A stretch of 64,000 nucleotides of DNA, from positions 5,825,753-5,889,752 of the forward strand of contig OY744609.1 of assembly GCA_963556255.1 (NCBI GenBank), given 5' to 3'. Source of the DNA: Allolobophora icterica (taxonomy: Eukaryota; Annelida; Clitellata; Crassiclitellata; Lumbricidae). The translations under genes were made by a program, and so were the position numbers. Shown in pieces: positions 47,766 through 60,508 of this stretch; the stretch's first letter is position 1, and each line of letters starts with the position of its first letter. Below the pieces are notes generated by a model. The model saw only the letters and a program-made list of their open reading frames with translations. It was not told the DNA's origin and ran no database searches.

Positions 47766-48792
47766 AAGTGTTATAGTTAGAAAATAGCGTTCAGAGGTTC
47801 GGACCGTAAGGTGGCATACAAGTGACACCTCTCCCACAATCCTACTTCCCCGTAGAACCTGATAGCTGAAAAGAGTGAAGTCTGGCTCACTAGAAGGCCA
47901 ATCAATTTGAAGGCCAATATAGGCAAATCATTGGTCCCCTGCGCATTTTGAAGAACCTCTCTAACCTCTCACGTCTTATGTAACACTCGACGAATATTAC
48001 TTGCTGGTGAAGTTGATCCTGCTTTACGGTTTATTGCCGATCTCTCGAATAGTCCTTTCCTTTCCCCTTAGTGGTTGACATAAATTATTTGTCCTTTTCC
48101 CCTCACCGGTTGTGGCGCACGTTGTATTCTTCGTGGTATTTTGTAACTGGTTCTACCCCGCCTGAGGTCAGTGTTTTCTGGAACCAGAATACAGGGATGT
48201 TTAACCCACCGATGGTGTAAAATTCCAAACCTCTAGATAACATGCAATTGTATGTATGCAAGTACGCATGCACTAGGACATTTATGTAGCGCTTACTGGG
48301 TACCTTTCAGCTGCAAATAAACATTTCTGTCTGAGAGCTAGGCTATCATCACTGTGCTCGTTGATATGGAAATTTTAAGAATCAATGAACCAGACTCATG
48401 CTCCAAATATTTGAAATGTATTATCTTGTTACACTGGTCTCCTGTCGCGATAACAAGTCAATTAACACGACCTAATGACAAATAGTTTATCATGGGTGCG
48501 GAAATTGTTACTAAAGCCAACAAACAATAACAACTTAAAAACTTGCACGAAAAGGTTTCTCTTGTGAACAAATTTCACACCTATTGTATGGAACAATAGC
48601 ATTTTGATTGTTGACAACATAAAATATCAAGTTAACACAAATCTGATATGGGCTCAAACATTGAAATCATCGTTCTAATTAATATTCATAATGACGATGA
48701 GCGAATAAAAATCAGTACCAAAGCTCTAAAATTCAGAATAAAAATTAATAAAGCATCAGAAAGATGGACACAACAGCCTTCAGAGGGAGTAA

Positions 48793-48925
48793 TTGGTCGA
48801 GTTTATTTTTTCTGCACTAGCTGTGTTTTCGTGCCTCTGTTCACCTAGTCACCGCTCTCATCGCTCTGCCATACGTCCTTTCGCATGCACCTATACTATG
48901 CAGCAGCGCGCTTTCTCGTTGGACC
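48793..48925 (+). mobile_element. Truncated L2-type fragment
   Basis: Start of the fragment seen at 16051 and 5215, cut off after TTTCTCGTTGGACCCACG and fused to the polypyrimidine remnant. Confidence 0.5.
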
Positions 48926-48974
48926 CACGGTCGTTGACGTACCATTCCCTCCCTTCCCCTCACCTCTCCTTGAA

Positions 48975-49605
48975 GCGAGTTTTAGTGCGTTTTTGGAGAA
49001 GGAAAACTATAAAATTTATTTCAACTGAACTGTTAAATTAGTCTCTGCAGACCTCCCAGTGCACTGTTAAAAATTTTATGGGACAGGATGTTATAAATAT
49101 GGGACAACAATTCCAAAATATTGGACACATGTTGAAATATTTGGCAACATGGAACACTGTTCAGCAAATTCATGGGGATTTTAAAGATTGCATTATGAAT
49201 GCATATTTCTGGTGTAAAGGAGCGGTAAAAGGCTCCATCCCTGCCTATTAAATTCAGTGTTATCCAGCCGACAATTATTTTGCAGGAATATTGCAAGACC
49301 TGGTGATCCCATTTTCCCTGCACTACACGACAATAATTGTAGCATTGACCAACTAGATTTTTTGTATTAACAGGATTATGAATACTTTTCTTCAATTTTT
49401 AAACGTTTTATGCATCTTTCATCAACAGAAAAATAGCAGAACATAATGGCCAATGGCGAATAGCTAAAGAAAAACAAGTAATAATGGTACACTATATATA
49501 ACACTTCTTAGACACTGTAAACCAAGCAATATTACATTTGACAGCCGATGCATTGCAACAGTTGAGTCAGTACTGTCAGTTGAACAGCAACATCCATTTC
49601 ATTTC
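48975..49605. repeat. Duplicated module of unknown nature, copy 2
   Basis: Counterpart of 6605-7260. Joined upstream directly to a truncated L2 tail and downstream to the CTATTTTC module, so deletions flank it on both sides. Confidence 0.4.
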
Positions 49606-50169
49606 TATTTTCAAAATACTATTGTGCCCATCACTGGTTAGATTTATCTAGGAAATACACTGACATGGACCAAGAAAGCTAGAGGCTTGGCGGCAATTGA
49701 AAGTGTAATTAATAATTTCTGTGTCGCCGGAGTCTAATACACAAGGCATCAACCGATGGCACATGAACACCAAGCCGTAATCAGGTCAATATCAAGAAGG
49801 TAAGTCCGTACGAAAGGTTCTGTAAAACTAATTATTAAACGGCCACCTGCAATTATTGCAATAATATACCAGATAAGAACAAACTATATTTCATTTGCTT
49901 GACAAGAATGCATGAACGCCATCAATTTGACAAAGAAATCAAATATCGCGTCTTCTGCGGCTGACATTTTAATTGTTCCATTCTGAAATCTGTGGATAGC
50001 ATGAAATGTTATTAACGACGAAGGTAATGTAAGGTAATGTAAGTAAAGAGTTTCTTTAAGTACGCGCAAAAGCCTCATTACTCTCACGATTCTAAAACCA
50101 AAGTGAAATTTAAATTATGGTAAAGGCACGTTGGTGAGGTAGAATTGTAAAACAAGGCTAGATACGTTC

Positions 50170-50510
50170 AGGTGAAGTATGGCAGGGTAATATACGGTGG
50201 GGTAAATGTAGATTTACGCAAGGTAACGATAAGGCAAGGGTAAAGGCAGGGCAATGTGACGCATGCCATTAACTTAAGTGATGATACAGTTAGGATGGAA
50301 TGAGCTGATGTAAAGTCGTAAAATTTAAAGAAAGGTATTGCAAGATAAGGTGAGATAAGGAAAGGTGATAAAGGAAAGGGAAACGGAAGGTAATGAAGGC
50401 AAGGGAAAGAGAAGGTAAGTGAAATAAGGCAAACGATAAAGGTAAGGTACTGTAAGGTGAAGAACGGTGCGATAACATAAAAGTAACGCAACATAAGGTA
50501 AAGTAAGAAC
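50170..50510 (+). repeat. Purine-rich GGTAA repeat field upstream of gene E
   Basis: Near-identical to 8760-9090. Minus-strand ORFs across it are low-complexity artefacts. Confidence 0.6.
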
Positions 50511-51024
50511 TGGTCTTTGGATCACGCCCGCCGAGAGGGGTAGAGGGGCAAACGCCCAGGGTCCCGGCGATTTTAGGGGCCCGGGCCGAGCCCGCAATCA
50601 ACTAATGAAAAATATTATAATCAGTTATAAACAGTTTATAATTTATGCCTTTTTATATATTATTTCACTGACACTTAACCAGAATCAGCATAAACTCCAA
50701 GCATCTTAATATTGCCTTACTTATCTTTTTTTGCTATGGAACACGTCTACAGCCCACTTCAGTCTAAGGACTTTCTTCTGCTACAGCCTAAAGATAGTTT
50801 AGAGGCCGTGACTGCTGTGTCTAGCGGCTCGGAGTTTCTGTCGTCGGGCCTGCTTTGGATTAGGCCTACTTGAATGTTTGGAAAAGTAGTAAAGAACATT
50901 AAAGGCTTTAATTGGAAATAACTGTGACAGGTAACTGCCAACAAGTGACAAATTAAATCCTTTAGTGGCACACTATCTTCGTAATTAGACACGTTGAAAA
51001 GAATGATTAAATTTGTCTTTATGG

Positions 51025-51057
51025 TATAAATACAGGCGCTATGCTCTGCTCAACGTG
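51025..51057 (+). promoter_or_regulatory. Gene E core promoter (TATA box)
   Basis: TATAAA at 51025-51030, about 110 bp before the ATG at 51138. One base is missing about 20 bp downstream relative to B, C and D. Confidence 0.6.
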
Positions 51058-51137
51058 TTCAGCTTCAGCCGCTCATCTCGTTGCGTCGTCAACTGCTACA
51101 CAGCCGAAGAAGTGAGAAGAGACTGCAATAGTTCAAA

Positions 51138-54100
51138 ATGGTAAGATATCTACTGGCGGCAAGAACAGACTAAAAAGCATTGCTTTCTGACAGCCACAGA
51201 ATTTGCATGCTCCCCTACCGTAGACTTCTGCTCGCATCTCGGTTATGCAGCGCCCGTCATTAGGCCCAACGACATGGATTCGTTTCCTCCTCAGCATCCC
51301 CTCCTCTTCGTTTAATCAGTCGCTTAAGACTGATCTTTTCCGCATACTCTGGGTGTGGAGCGCCTCTCAGTAGAGATCTTGAAATGGCTCTATATAAATT
51401 GCAAATGATTGACTGATTGAGTTTAGAACAGTACTTCTTAGACATTCTGAGGCTGCGAGGACCCCATCCGCGGACGGGTTCTTTTCGACATCAGCTTGTA
51501 TATTACCCGATATATAAATATCGTCACTGTTTACAACGACTCTACGTATGTTACTATTGCGTGTTTATAACTGTTTATTAGGCTATCTATGAACACCTTG
51601 TTGTGTTCTCACGTTTTATGTTTCTCATTCCTTGATATTTTTGGCAAACTCAGCCCATCCGCGGACAGGTACTTTTCATTCATTCATTCATTCGTTCATT
51701 CGAAGATTTATATAGCGCCCCTTCAAGGAAACTACTCAGCAGCGCTCCCGACTCCAGCACGTTCATATAAGACAGTTTTAAGATTTGTAAGAAATAGGCC
51801 AGGGGTGACCCCAGGACACGCGGAGCTCTAAGGGAAGTCTATTTTCGACATCAGTTTATATAAAAGCCGATAAATAAATATCGTCAAAGTTTACTACGAC
51901 TCTACGTAGGTTATTATGGCGTTTTTATAACTGTTTAATAGGTTATGTATGAACATCTTGTCGTGTTCTCACGTTTTATGTTTCTCATTCCTTGATATTT
52001 TTTGCAAACTCAAATCCTAGATCGTTTTTTTAATACGGTCAAAACTGTGATAACGGCTATCATTCGGCGCCCCGGTAACCAATAATTCAATTCAATCAAT
52101 TATTTTTTATTGAAGCCGTTAGAGAACAAAGCAGTATCAACATAACACAATTTTCAGCATTTGCAACAAATGGAGACCCAGAAGGGATAGAAATCCAGCT
52201 GGGTAGGGCCACCTAAGTTGTCAGTACCATCGCCATAAATATCAATGTGAAACTCTTACAATCAATACTAGGCCTTAATCGGTTACTCCGATGAAGAAAA
52301 TAAAAAGTGATGGAGACAAATCTAAATTAGAACTTAATTGATTGGTACATATGGAATTCAAACAAAGTTGGTGTAACTGCAGCTGACGGTTAACATTATC
52401 CAACATCAAGTGATTAAAGATTGGAAACAAGCATAAATGAAAAACACAAAAAGGCGAAAAAACAAGAAGAACACCAACAAAGTAAGGAATCGAATACCAG
52501 AACAGAAGACGTTAGTGACATCAGCTAAAAATGAAGTGAAGCAAAGACGATTTATGAAGGTCATTAATATAGAATAAGAATTTAAAGAAACAAGTAATCA
52601 CACGCCTATAAGAAAGAAAACTCAATTATATAATTGTAAAGACAGACACAAAACTTAACAAGTCGGGAGTAAAGTGTGAGGAAAAAAATGCCAGCAACAC
52701 AGTTTACGAGTACTATGATCCCATGCAACAGGGCCAGTGCATTTAATCGAGAATAGATGTGAATTAGTTCGAACAAATCAGTGCGAACAATCAGAAAGTT
52801 GACTTCATGACACACTTCATGACATTTTTTTCGTTTATATTATTAGTTTGGAAAATTCATTGGCATAAGAGTTCTGTACCGCTTTCATTCGAATCTGCTT
52901 AAATTTATTCCCATAATTAGTGAATTTCGCTCTATTCTCAGAATTGGGGTTTTAAATATATTTTAGATGCAGCTTGTTCTGTTTACATGATTTCAACAAG
53001 CCCAGAATCAGCCAAGCTTGCTTGTTAGAATGGGCGTCCGCACGAATTTTTCTAGGGGGATAAATTGTGTGGGGGAGAAAAATTATAGTAGAGGGATCGA
53101 ACTAAAGTTTTTTCATGGAATGGCTACTCATGAACACAGAACACATGACATGTTTAAAAACAAATAATGGTCAAAGACTGTACCTGAATAATTGTTTTTT
53201 CCTACAAAATATCGTGTTGTGACTGTTGTAATTATCATACTAATCAGGATTTATTGTTGTAAAATGTACGCAAAATCCAGGTTGGGGCAAATGCCTCTTG
53301 CCCTCCTCCGGACGCCTGTGCTTGAGAGCAGAACTAATTTCTTTACTTGATCGAATTAAAGAAAATACCTGCTCATAAGTACTTTGAAACAAATCGAAAA
53401 AATTAAGTATATGCAAGACTATAGTATCCCGCCTCACAAGAGCCGATCCTTCAGACGAAGTTCTCTGCGAAAGTACCACCCCCAGATGCTCAATTGATTC
53501 ACCATTAATTTTACGGGTGCTATAAGACGTTTCACATTTATTAAGGGGATGGGTACGATTTACCCAAGCTAAGACGGGCAGATTATCAGAAATATAGTCA
53601 GAAATAACACAGATTAATGCCGAGAAGTCGATAATTTTGGACCTGGCATTAGTAAAAATATTGCCTAGTAAAGATGCCGTGGTATCGGTAAATCTTGCGG
53701 ACCGTTAACCAATCACTCGGGGACCTCTAACCAATCACTCGGGGACCTCTAACCAATCACTCGGGGACCGGTAGTCAATCATTCTGCGACTCGATGACCA
53801 GTCACTCACGCACCGGAACCATGACACAGATCACAGATTGACTGGGACGAGTTTTGACGACTTTGCGTCACGTCATAATACAACAAAAACTAACTGATCT
53901 CATATTTACATTTAATGTCGAATAGATTCGAATATACTACGAATATCCAACATTGTATTGTATTGTATTTACGAATTTATAAAGCGCCTATCGCAGTACA
54001 ACCTAATCAGTGTGAAGAGCCCCGTCGGAAAGTAAATTCCTAAGAAAGCGAGACGTAGCAGCAATGCCCCTAGGGAGGTTGAAGACAAGACAAGACAAGT

Positions 54101-55739
54101 GTTCCTACATCTGCTGTAGCCTAACTGTCGCTGTCTCAGCATCTGTATTTATTCCTTCTGTGCCTCTCACCACATTTGTTTTTTTTCTCCATCTCTTTCT
54201 CTCTGACTCGATCTCTGTCCGACTTTCTCTCTGTCTTTGAGTCTATCCCTGTCGCTCTCTTTTCGTTTTTTTACCATTATGTCGCTTCAAGTCTTTAGGA
54301 GACCACATGCGATGTCATATAGCGAAAACATACATGTATGAACTGTAAAATTTCAGATCAAGAACGTCATTTTTGTGGGCCTCTGCATGCTCCTTGTTAT
54401 CCAAAGTAAGACCGTTTCCTTATAATACGAACATTTGCTTAATCGAATTGAATAAAACTCGCAATTGTTAACGACTTTATTTTTATCGACTGCGGTGATG
54501 TCGATAACGGCGACTATAACGCAGACGCTTAAGGTTGTAATTGTAATTGTAGGTGCTTACTTATATTACTTATATTGCGCCTATTTAAGGAAACTCACCA
54601 GACTTGCACCGACCTAATTGCACAAGACCACCATCCAACAGAATGGTCTTCAAGCACATGCGAAATAGAGGCATGGAAAGTAGAAGAAGCTTATGCAGCA
54701 GATTGCACAAAACCAGTTCCAGAATGAAGAGCACCTCAGTTTGAGGGCCTGTCCGAACCCTCCCGCAAGAACGCAGTCTCAAATAGTGAATTCGCCAAGG
54801 AAATTCTTGAATTTTGTTGATTTCTAACCGATAAAATAGAGTTCTCATACATCAGCAAATGCAAAATGCAAAACATGTAGTATATGTAATACATCGACCT
54901 TTATACATTAATTTCTAATTTGAAGACAACATTTGAAATAGGTGTAATCTGCGACAAGGAAGACGATGGTGATGAAGATCGCGTGGTCAAGAGACCTAGT
55001 GTTAACTTTGTGAATGCTCCAACTACGTGTGACTACCCTGAATATTGCCAAATCCGTGACGTGTGTAAGTTTTGTCAGTGGTTGCTTTGCTTAAAATGCG
55101 TTGCATCACTCCAGTTTATAATACGGTTTAGGCAACCCCGAGTCTGAGTGTATGTATATTATGTGATTTAAGATTTTAAGAAGCCTTAGGGTGCGTAGTG
55201 GATTCTCAAAGTGATCCCGTTCTTCTGCTGAGTCCAAACGCATTCCCGGAGACGGTGGTTGTTAGGGTTAATTTTCTGGAATTAACCGATATCATCAGTG
55301 TGGTTGCAACACACATTGACATAAACTTTAACCATCAATCAAGAACTTTTAAGTGTGAAAAGTTCATGCATCTTCGATATACTACAACAACTCACAACCT
55401 GGAAGAAAATCGCACTTTTCCGACATTCAAACATCGAAAATGACTTCGTCTAAGTTATTCTCTGCATTTAGGGCAGCAATTGAAGTAGTCTACATTAACA
55501 ATAAAATCTTCAAATAGAATTAATTCAAATTAAGCGTTCAATGCTGTCCAGAAGATTTTCTAGTAAATTGTGTGGTAGACCAGTCGGTGGCTAACTTAAC
55601 CTGTACTCACAATGACTCTATTAATAATGGCGCTATTATCCAACATATTTGTGTAATAGTTCTGGTATCTTTTGTTATCGAAAACCAAGAGAGGATTAAT
55701 TCCAAAACTTTTTTTCGTACAGGTGTTCCATGCTTATAG
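51138..55739 (+). CDS. Gene E: secreted four-cysteine peptide precursor, 63 residues
   Basis: ATG 51138-51140 precedes GTAAG. Coding exons 2-4 are 54357-54405, 54942-55064 and 55723-55739 (TAG stop). Exons 2 and 3 are identical to gene B, and exon 4 changes two residues. There is one Lys-Arg at 34-35, giving a predicted 28-residue mature peptide with C-x5-C-x5-C-x2-C and one residue after the last cysteine. Intron 1 (3.2 kb) matches gene B including its retroelement debris. The downstream flank stops resembling gene B near 56740 and becomes gene C-like. No family recognised. Confidence 0.75.
52085..52820 (-). mobile_element. Non-LTR remnant, second type (gene E intron 1)
   Basis: Duplicate of 10675-11425 with the same tail and degraded coding block. 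Confidence 0.5.
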
Positions 55740-56052
55740 ACTGCAGCAGCGCCTCTTTGAGGCTTACGGGTAAGTGTTCACTGTGCTGCCCCTTTTAAAA
55801 ATATTGGGTTTAGCACAACCGTTTAGCAATTTAATAGTAACTCTGCTTTGTCTAATGTAACATAAAACGCAAGTGCTTCGGGTGCATCTAAAACAAGTTG
55901 CCTGGTGCTAAGAGTAGTTTCATTGCTGAAAGACGCATGCACTAACTTTGCATTTGCTTTCTATTACCTTACCTAGCATACTCGATCTATGTTTCGGATG
56001 TATCGAAGATATTGTATTTGCCTAAAGATAGATTTCGTTACGATTGTTGCAG

Positions 56053-56510
56053 ATTCGTTCGATAAACGGCAGGCAGAAAAAGAGACGCCAGCCAACTACC
56101 AAAAATCTGTATCGTGAAGTAATTAGAGGACATCCAAATTTTAAGAAACTTACTTATTATTTCAATTATTGAGACCTAATCTAAATTACAAGAAACTAAT
56201 TAAATAACTGCATCGCATGAACGCGTGTTCTAATTTGTATTCATCAATTAAAATTATTTAGGTTATAATTAGTGCTACATTTTCGTCTACATTGGGTTCA
56301 TGCAGCAACTGAATCTAAATCCTGGAAAATAGGATCTCTCCCTGTACGCACAAGTACTTTTTTCACTCCTTCCCCACCTGTGTACGAACTCTTGACGCCC
56401 CCGCTCCCCTAAGACCAGCTGCCGAATGTGTCAGTAGGACAGGTCATGGCAGCGGCTGTCTGCACTTTAGGCCAGAAGGAAGGATGAATAAACCACAGAC
56501 TCGTCGCTGA
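56053..56510 (+). other. Gene E exon 5, 3' UTR
   Basis: Follows CGATTGTTGCAG. Exon 4 ends at 55769 before GTAAGTG. AATAAA at 56487-56492. The transcript end is estimated. Confidence 0.5.
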
Positions 56511-56887
56511 GAAGTGTGATAGCTTAATAATAGCATTCAGAGGTTATGACCTTAAGGTGGCATACAAGTGACACCTCTCCCACAATCCTACTTCTTTGGT
56601 AGAACCTGATAGCTGAAAAGACTGAAGTCTGGCTCACTTGAAGGCCAATCAATTTGAACGCCAATATAGGCAAATCATTGGTCCCCCTGCGCATTTTAAG
56701 AACCTCCCTGAATAGGCGCGTCCTATGTAACACTCGGCGAATATTACTTGCTGGTGAAGGGGCCCTATGTAAATACCCTGGTGTAAGAGACAGATGGTGT
56801 GCGCAATTCCTTTGCTTGCTATGTATTTTTGACTAGACTTATTTGTATTCAGTAGGTGGCGCTGGATATCACACTACGCGCACACAC

Positions 56888-56920
56888 CATAGGGCCTACA
56901 TTATGTATGTAGGCCCTATG
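56888..56920. repeat. Perfect hairpin, 14-bp arms
   Basis: CATAGGGCCTACAT and ATGTAGGCCCTATG separated by 5 bases, followed by four to five AGAAAT units (56921-56950). It lies at the junction between gene C-like flanking segments. Confidence 0.7.
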
Positions 56921-56994
56921 GGAAATAGAAATAGAAATAGAAATAGAAATCTATTTTCAAACTACGACAGCGCCCATCACTGGTTAGCTTTATC

Positions 56995-57378
56995 TAGGAA
57001 ATACATTCAAATCAAAATCAAATCATTTTATTCCTGCAACCAACCAAGTAAGAATACAACAGCGATAATAAAGAAGAAATCATTTGGCAACTCAATCGGC
57101 TACAAAGGGGACCCTGAAGGGTTCAAAGATCCCGCTAGTTAAGGGCACCTAATTACCTAGTACATTGAGTAAGCTGACAGCCAATTAATACCCAGGAATA
57201 TGCCGTGGAGGTTTAGTAAGCGTAAGAAGATTTGGAAGAGGATGAGTATCTACGGGAATGACAGTATTGAAGGCTGTAAGGTAGGCCTAGCAGGATAAAA
57301 AGGTACATTTATATACATCAAAGAAAGGAATAACATCTAAACACATTAAGAAACCAATCTTAACTTGAACAGCAGCTA
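56995..57378 (-). mobile_element. Non-LTR 3' end, copy 2 (unsplit)
   Basis: Matches 34777-35155 and continues without a break into sequence matching 37059 onward, giving the empty site of the young L2 copy. Confidence 0.65.
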
Positions 57379-57513
57379 TGATAAGCAATCATCCAATGTG
57401 AACCTTATGAGTTACCATCAGTAAGCAGAAGGCGTTAATTTTTCTTAAAGACCGGCAGATAAGGTAAATCACGAATTGATTGGGGGATCCGGTTCCATAT
57501 TAAAGCTCCAGTT

Positions 57514-57875
57514 CATTGGCGTAAACTTCTAAAAATTATTGGGGGGCAATTTTCCCGAAAAATTTCTGAATTTCGTACATCTTTTTGGGAATTCATCTTT
57601 TAAAAATGTTGATGACCTTTTTTTTAGTCATTCGCCTCTTTTCTTTCTTTCAGTAGCTCATAACACACACTAAATTCATCCTCACACTCGCACCACACTG
57701 TGTCATTAACCTTTTTTCCTCTCGAACAAATTTCGTGAAAAATTAAATATACCTTATTATACCTTCATATTTTTTTTTATTTTCATCTCGATTATTGGGG
57801 GGGGGGCATTGCCCCGGCTCCTCAATTATTGGGGGCACGTGCCCCGGCTGCCCCCCCCCAGAGTCAACGCCTATG
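57514..57875. mobile_element. hAT-type element, CATAGGCGT family, copy 1
   Basis: Ends CATTGGCGTAAAC and GAGTCAACGCCTATG, with perfect 8-bp target duplication CTCCAGTT (57506-57513, 57876-57883). The empty site is at about 37182. The interior repeats GGGGGCAATGCCCC/GGGCACGTGCCCCGG motifs. Confidence 0.85.
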
Positions 57876-58164
57876 CTCCAGTTAACCTAATGGAAAACAG
57901 TCTGATATTAGTGTGGGCATAGTCCCTACGGTTAGAATTCCGACTTCTCGTGTTATGAGGATGAACACTAGAGGTGAAGCAGAAGAATCCGCTATACACA
58001 GGTGATAATAGGTCATGTAACTCATTTTCTGGTCAACCTTCAATATACAGAGTTCAGTAAATAGTCGTTTAGTATGATACCCATAGAGCCGAACCGAATA
58101 GCACGTTTCGGGAGGATAATTAGACCATGGAGTCTAGATTTGTAAGTTGAGGCCCATATCCCCA

Positions 58165-58950
58165 ACAGCAAAGTAATATGGGAACCATATGGGCTTCATA
58201 TGGGACCACATATGGCAGGGATCTCTAGATTCATCTGGTTTGCACCCGACAGCCCATATTGAATGCATATGTACAAACCATCTGGGCTTCAGATGGTATT
58301 CATATGGCATCTATATGACACCAGGTGATCTAAACCATATGTATACAATATTGAGACCAGATGCAAAGTAATATGGCAATCATATCGCCTTCATATGGGA
58401 ACACATATGGCAGGGATCCCTAGATTCATCTGGTTTGCACCCGACAGCCCATATTGAATGCATATGTACAAACCATCTGGGCTTCAGATGGTATTCATAT
58501 GGCATCTATATGACACCAGGTGATCTAAACCATATGTATACAATATTGAGACCAGATGCAAAGTAATATGGCAATCATATGGCCTTCATATGGCAACACA
58601 TATGGTAGGGATCCCTAGATTCATCTGGTTTGCACCCGACAGCCCATATTGAATGCATATGTACAAACCATCTGGGCTTCAGATGGTATTCATATGGCAT
58701 CTATATGACACCAGGTGATCTAAACCATATGTATACAATATTGAGACCAGATGCAAAGTAATATGGCAATCATATGGCCTTCATATGGGACCACATATGG
58801 CAGGGATCCCTAAGTTCATCTGGTTTGCACCCGACAGCCCATATTGAATGCATATGTACAAACCATCTGGGCTTCAGATGGTATTCATATGGCATCTATA
58901 TGACACCAGGTGATCTAAACCATATGTATACAATATTGAGACCAGATGCT
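58165..58950 (+). repeat. 195-bp satellite, four units
   Basis: AAGTAATATGG recurs at 58171, 58366, 58561 and 58756, exactly 195 bp apart, with only a few differences between units. Units are dense in CATATG and ATATGG. Confidence 0.95.
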
Positions 58951-59345
58951 TTACCAATTTGCATTCTATATAGAATCTATATTGCTTCTATATGTAACTA
59001 GCTGATCTACACCATATTTATATCATATAGATACCAGATGCTTTACCAATCTCCAGTCTAGATAGAATCTATGTGGTTTCTACATGTAACTAGGTGGTCT
59101 ACACCACATGTATACCGTACAGATACCAGATGCTTTACCAGTCTCCATTCTATATAGAATCTATAAAGTCTCTATATGTAACTAGGTGGTCTACACCACA
59201 TGTATGCTATATAGATACAATATGATGTACCAATCTGCATGCCATATGCAATATATATAGTTCCTATATGTAACTAGCTTATCTACACCACATGTATACT
59301 ATACAGATACCAAATGGTTTAGCAATCTGCATTTCAAACAGAATG
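58949..59345 (+). repeat. Degenerate repeat of about 92 bp, 4-5 units
   Basis: Units begin GCTTTACCAATCTGCATTC and end ATACCAGATG. They resemble the second half of the 195-bp unit (GGTGATCTAAACCATATGTA against GGTGGTCTACACCACATGTA), so both arrays share an ancestor. Confidence 0.75.
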
Positions 59346-59736
59346 CTCACCAGTAAACCATATGTGGTCTATATAGCATCCATGTGCATGCATCTTCTGT
59401 AAGTAATCAGCACATCTACAACATATGCACACAATGTAAAACATACATAGTCTGCTTATGTAGTTTCCATTTTGAATAAACTTTATTTCACCACATATGG
59501 GCAACACAAAACAACACCCCCTATACAAAGGAGAAAAAGCAGAACAAATATGCACATACAATGAGAAAAAATAAGCAGCTCAACTAATTGATAAGCAAAT
59601 GCCTTTCATTAACATTTATCCTTAAGTCACTAAAGTTACAATTTTTCAATATATCATAGATTTCACAAATGTCTTTTGTCGTTGTACAAATAATGCTTGC
59701 AGTTCATTTAGTACAGTGTTAGTACTGTAGATTAAC
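59346..59736. other. No gene seen
   Basis: AT-rich unique sequence between the satellite and the next element. Only short ORFs. Confidence 0.5.
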
Positions 59737-60059
59737 GGTTCCACGACAAATGGTTCACGACAAATGGTTCATGGACAAATGGTTCACAATCTCCCAGCTT
59801 ATAGTTTGTGTTTTTTACATTGGACTACGAAAAAGCACTTGAGCTCTATTTTCATCAAACTAGAATCTGGATGAGCGATGAAAATATAGTTCAAACCAAA
59901 GCTGGATCAGCGATGATGAAAATATAGCTCAAACTCGAAGCTGGAACATCAATGAAAATAGAGCTCAAACTATAAGCCTGATTCTCGATGAAAATATAGC
60001 TCAAACTAGAGGCTGGAAGATTGTGAACCATTTGTCCGTGAACCATTTGTCGTGACACC
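59737..60059. mobile_element. Non-autonomous DNA element with ACAAATGGTTCAC ends
   Basis: Inverted ends of about 50 bp (GGTTCCACGACAAATGGTTC against GGTGTCACGACAAATGGTTC). Perfect 8-bp target duplication AGATTAAC (59729-59736, 60060-60067). The interior is about five tandem copies of a roughly 34-bp unit around GATGAAAATATAGCTCAAAC. Confidence 0.85.
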
Positions 60060-60369
60060 AGATTAACTTGAACAATACTATCTAACATCAAAGTCAGCCT
60101 GCAGTAAACAACCAACAAATATGATAGCACCCATCAATCATTGTGTTATTTACATTCAAAAACCTCCAAAATTTTCTGTTCCATGCATTTGTCAACATTG
60201 CATAATTACAGAGGGTAAATCAAACACATTCACATGCAAATACAAGCAGTGGCTCACAATGTGTTTTGAATAAATGCAACAGAACAATTTCATCCAAGTG
60301 TCTTTTTAAAAAGCTATTATTAACAGACTTGTAAATTTTCAAATTATTTCACTTAGGCTCAGTTTAAAC

Positions 60370-60500
60370 CACTTGCGTAAACTTGTCCAAAATATTGGGG
60401 GCATTTCATTATTCATTCTACACTTTTTGCATTAAATGTACAGTCCATCTAAATTATTGGGGCACGTGCCCCGGCTGCACTCCCAGGGTCTACGCCTATG
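60370..60500. mobile_element. hAT-type element, CATAGGCGT family, copy 2
   Basis: 131-bp internally deleted relative of 57514-57875. Ends CACTTGCGTAAAC and CTACGCCTATG. Flanks GTTTAAAC/GTTCAAAC match 7 of 8. It shares GGGCACGTGCCCCGGCTG. Confidence 0.75.
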
Positions 60501-60508
60501 GTTCAAAC

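Larger units (their letters stand above)
43488..56740. repeat. Segmental duplication, copy 2 (genes D and E)
   Basis: Begins in sequence matching base 1 (CTTCAGACGAAGTTCTCTGC) and runs through genes D and E. Near 56740 the match passes from the gene B flank to the gene C flank (32690 onward), so the right edge is a mosaic junction. Confidence 0.75.

Noticed and set aside
58165..58950. CRISPR-like regular spacing
   Set aside because: The 195-bp units are repeated end to end with no unique spacers, and the genome is eukaryotic; it is a satellite.
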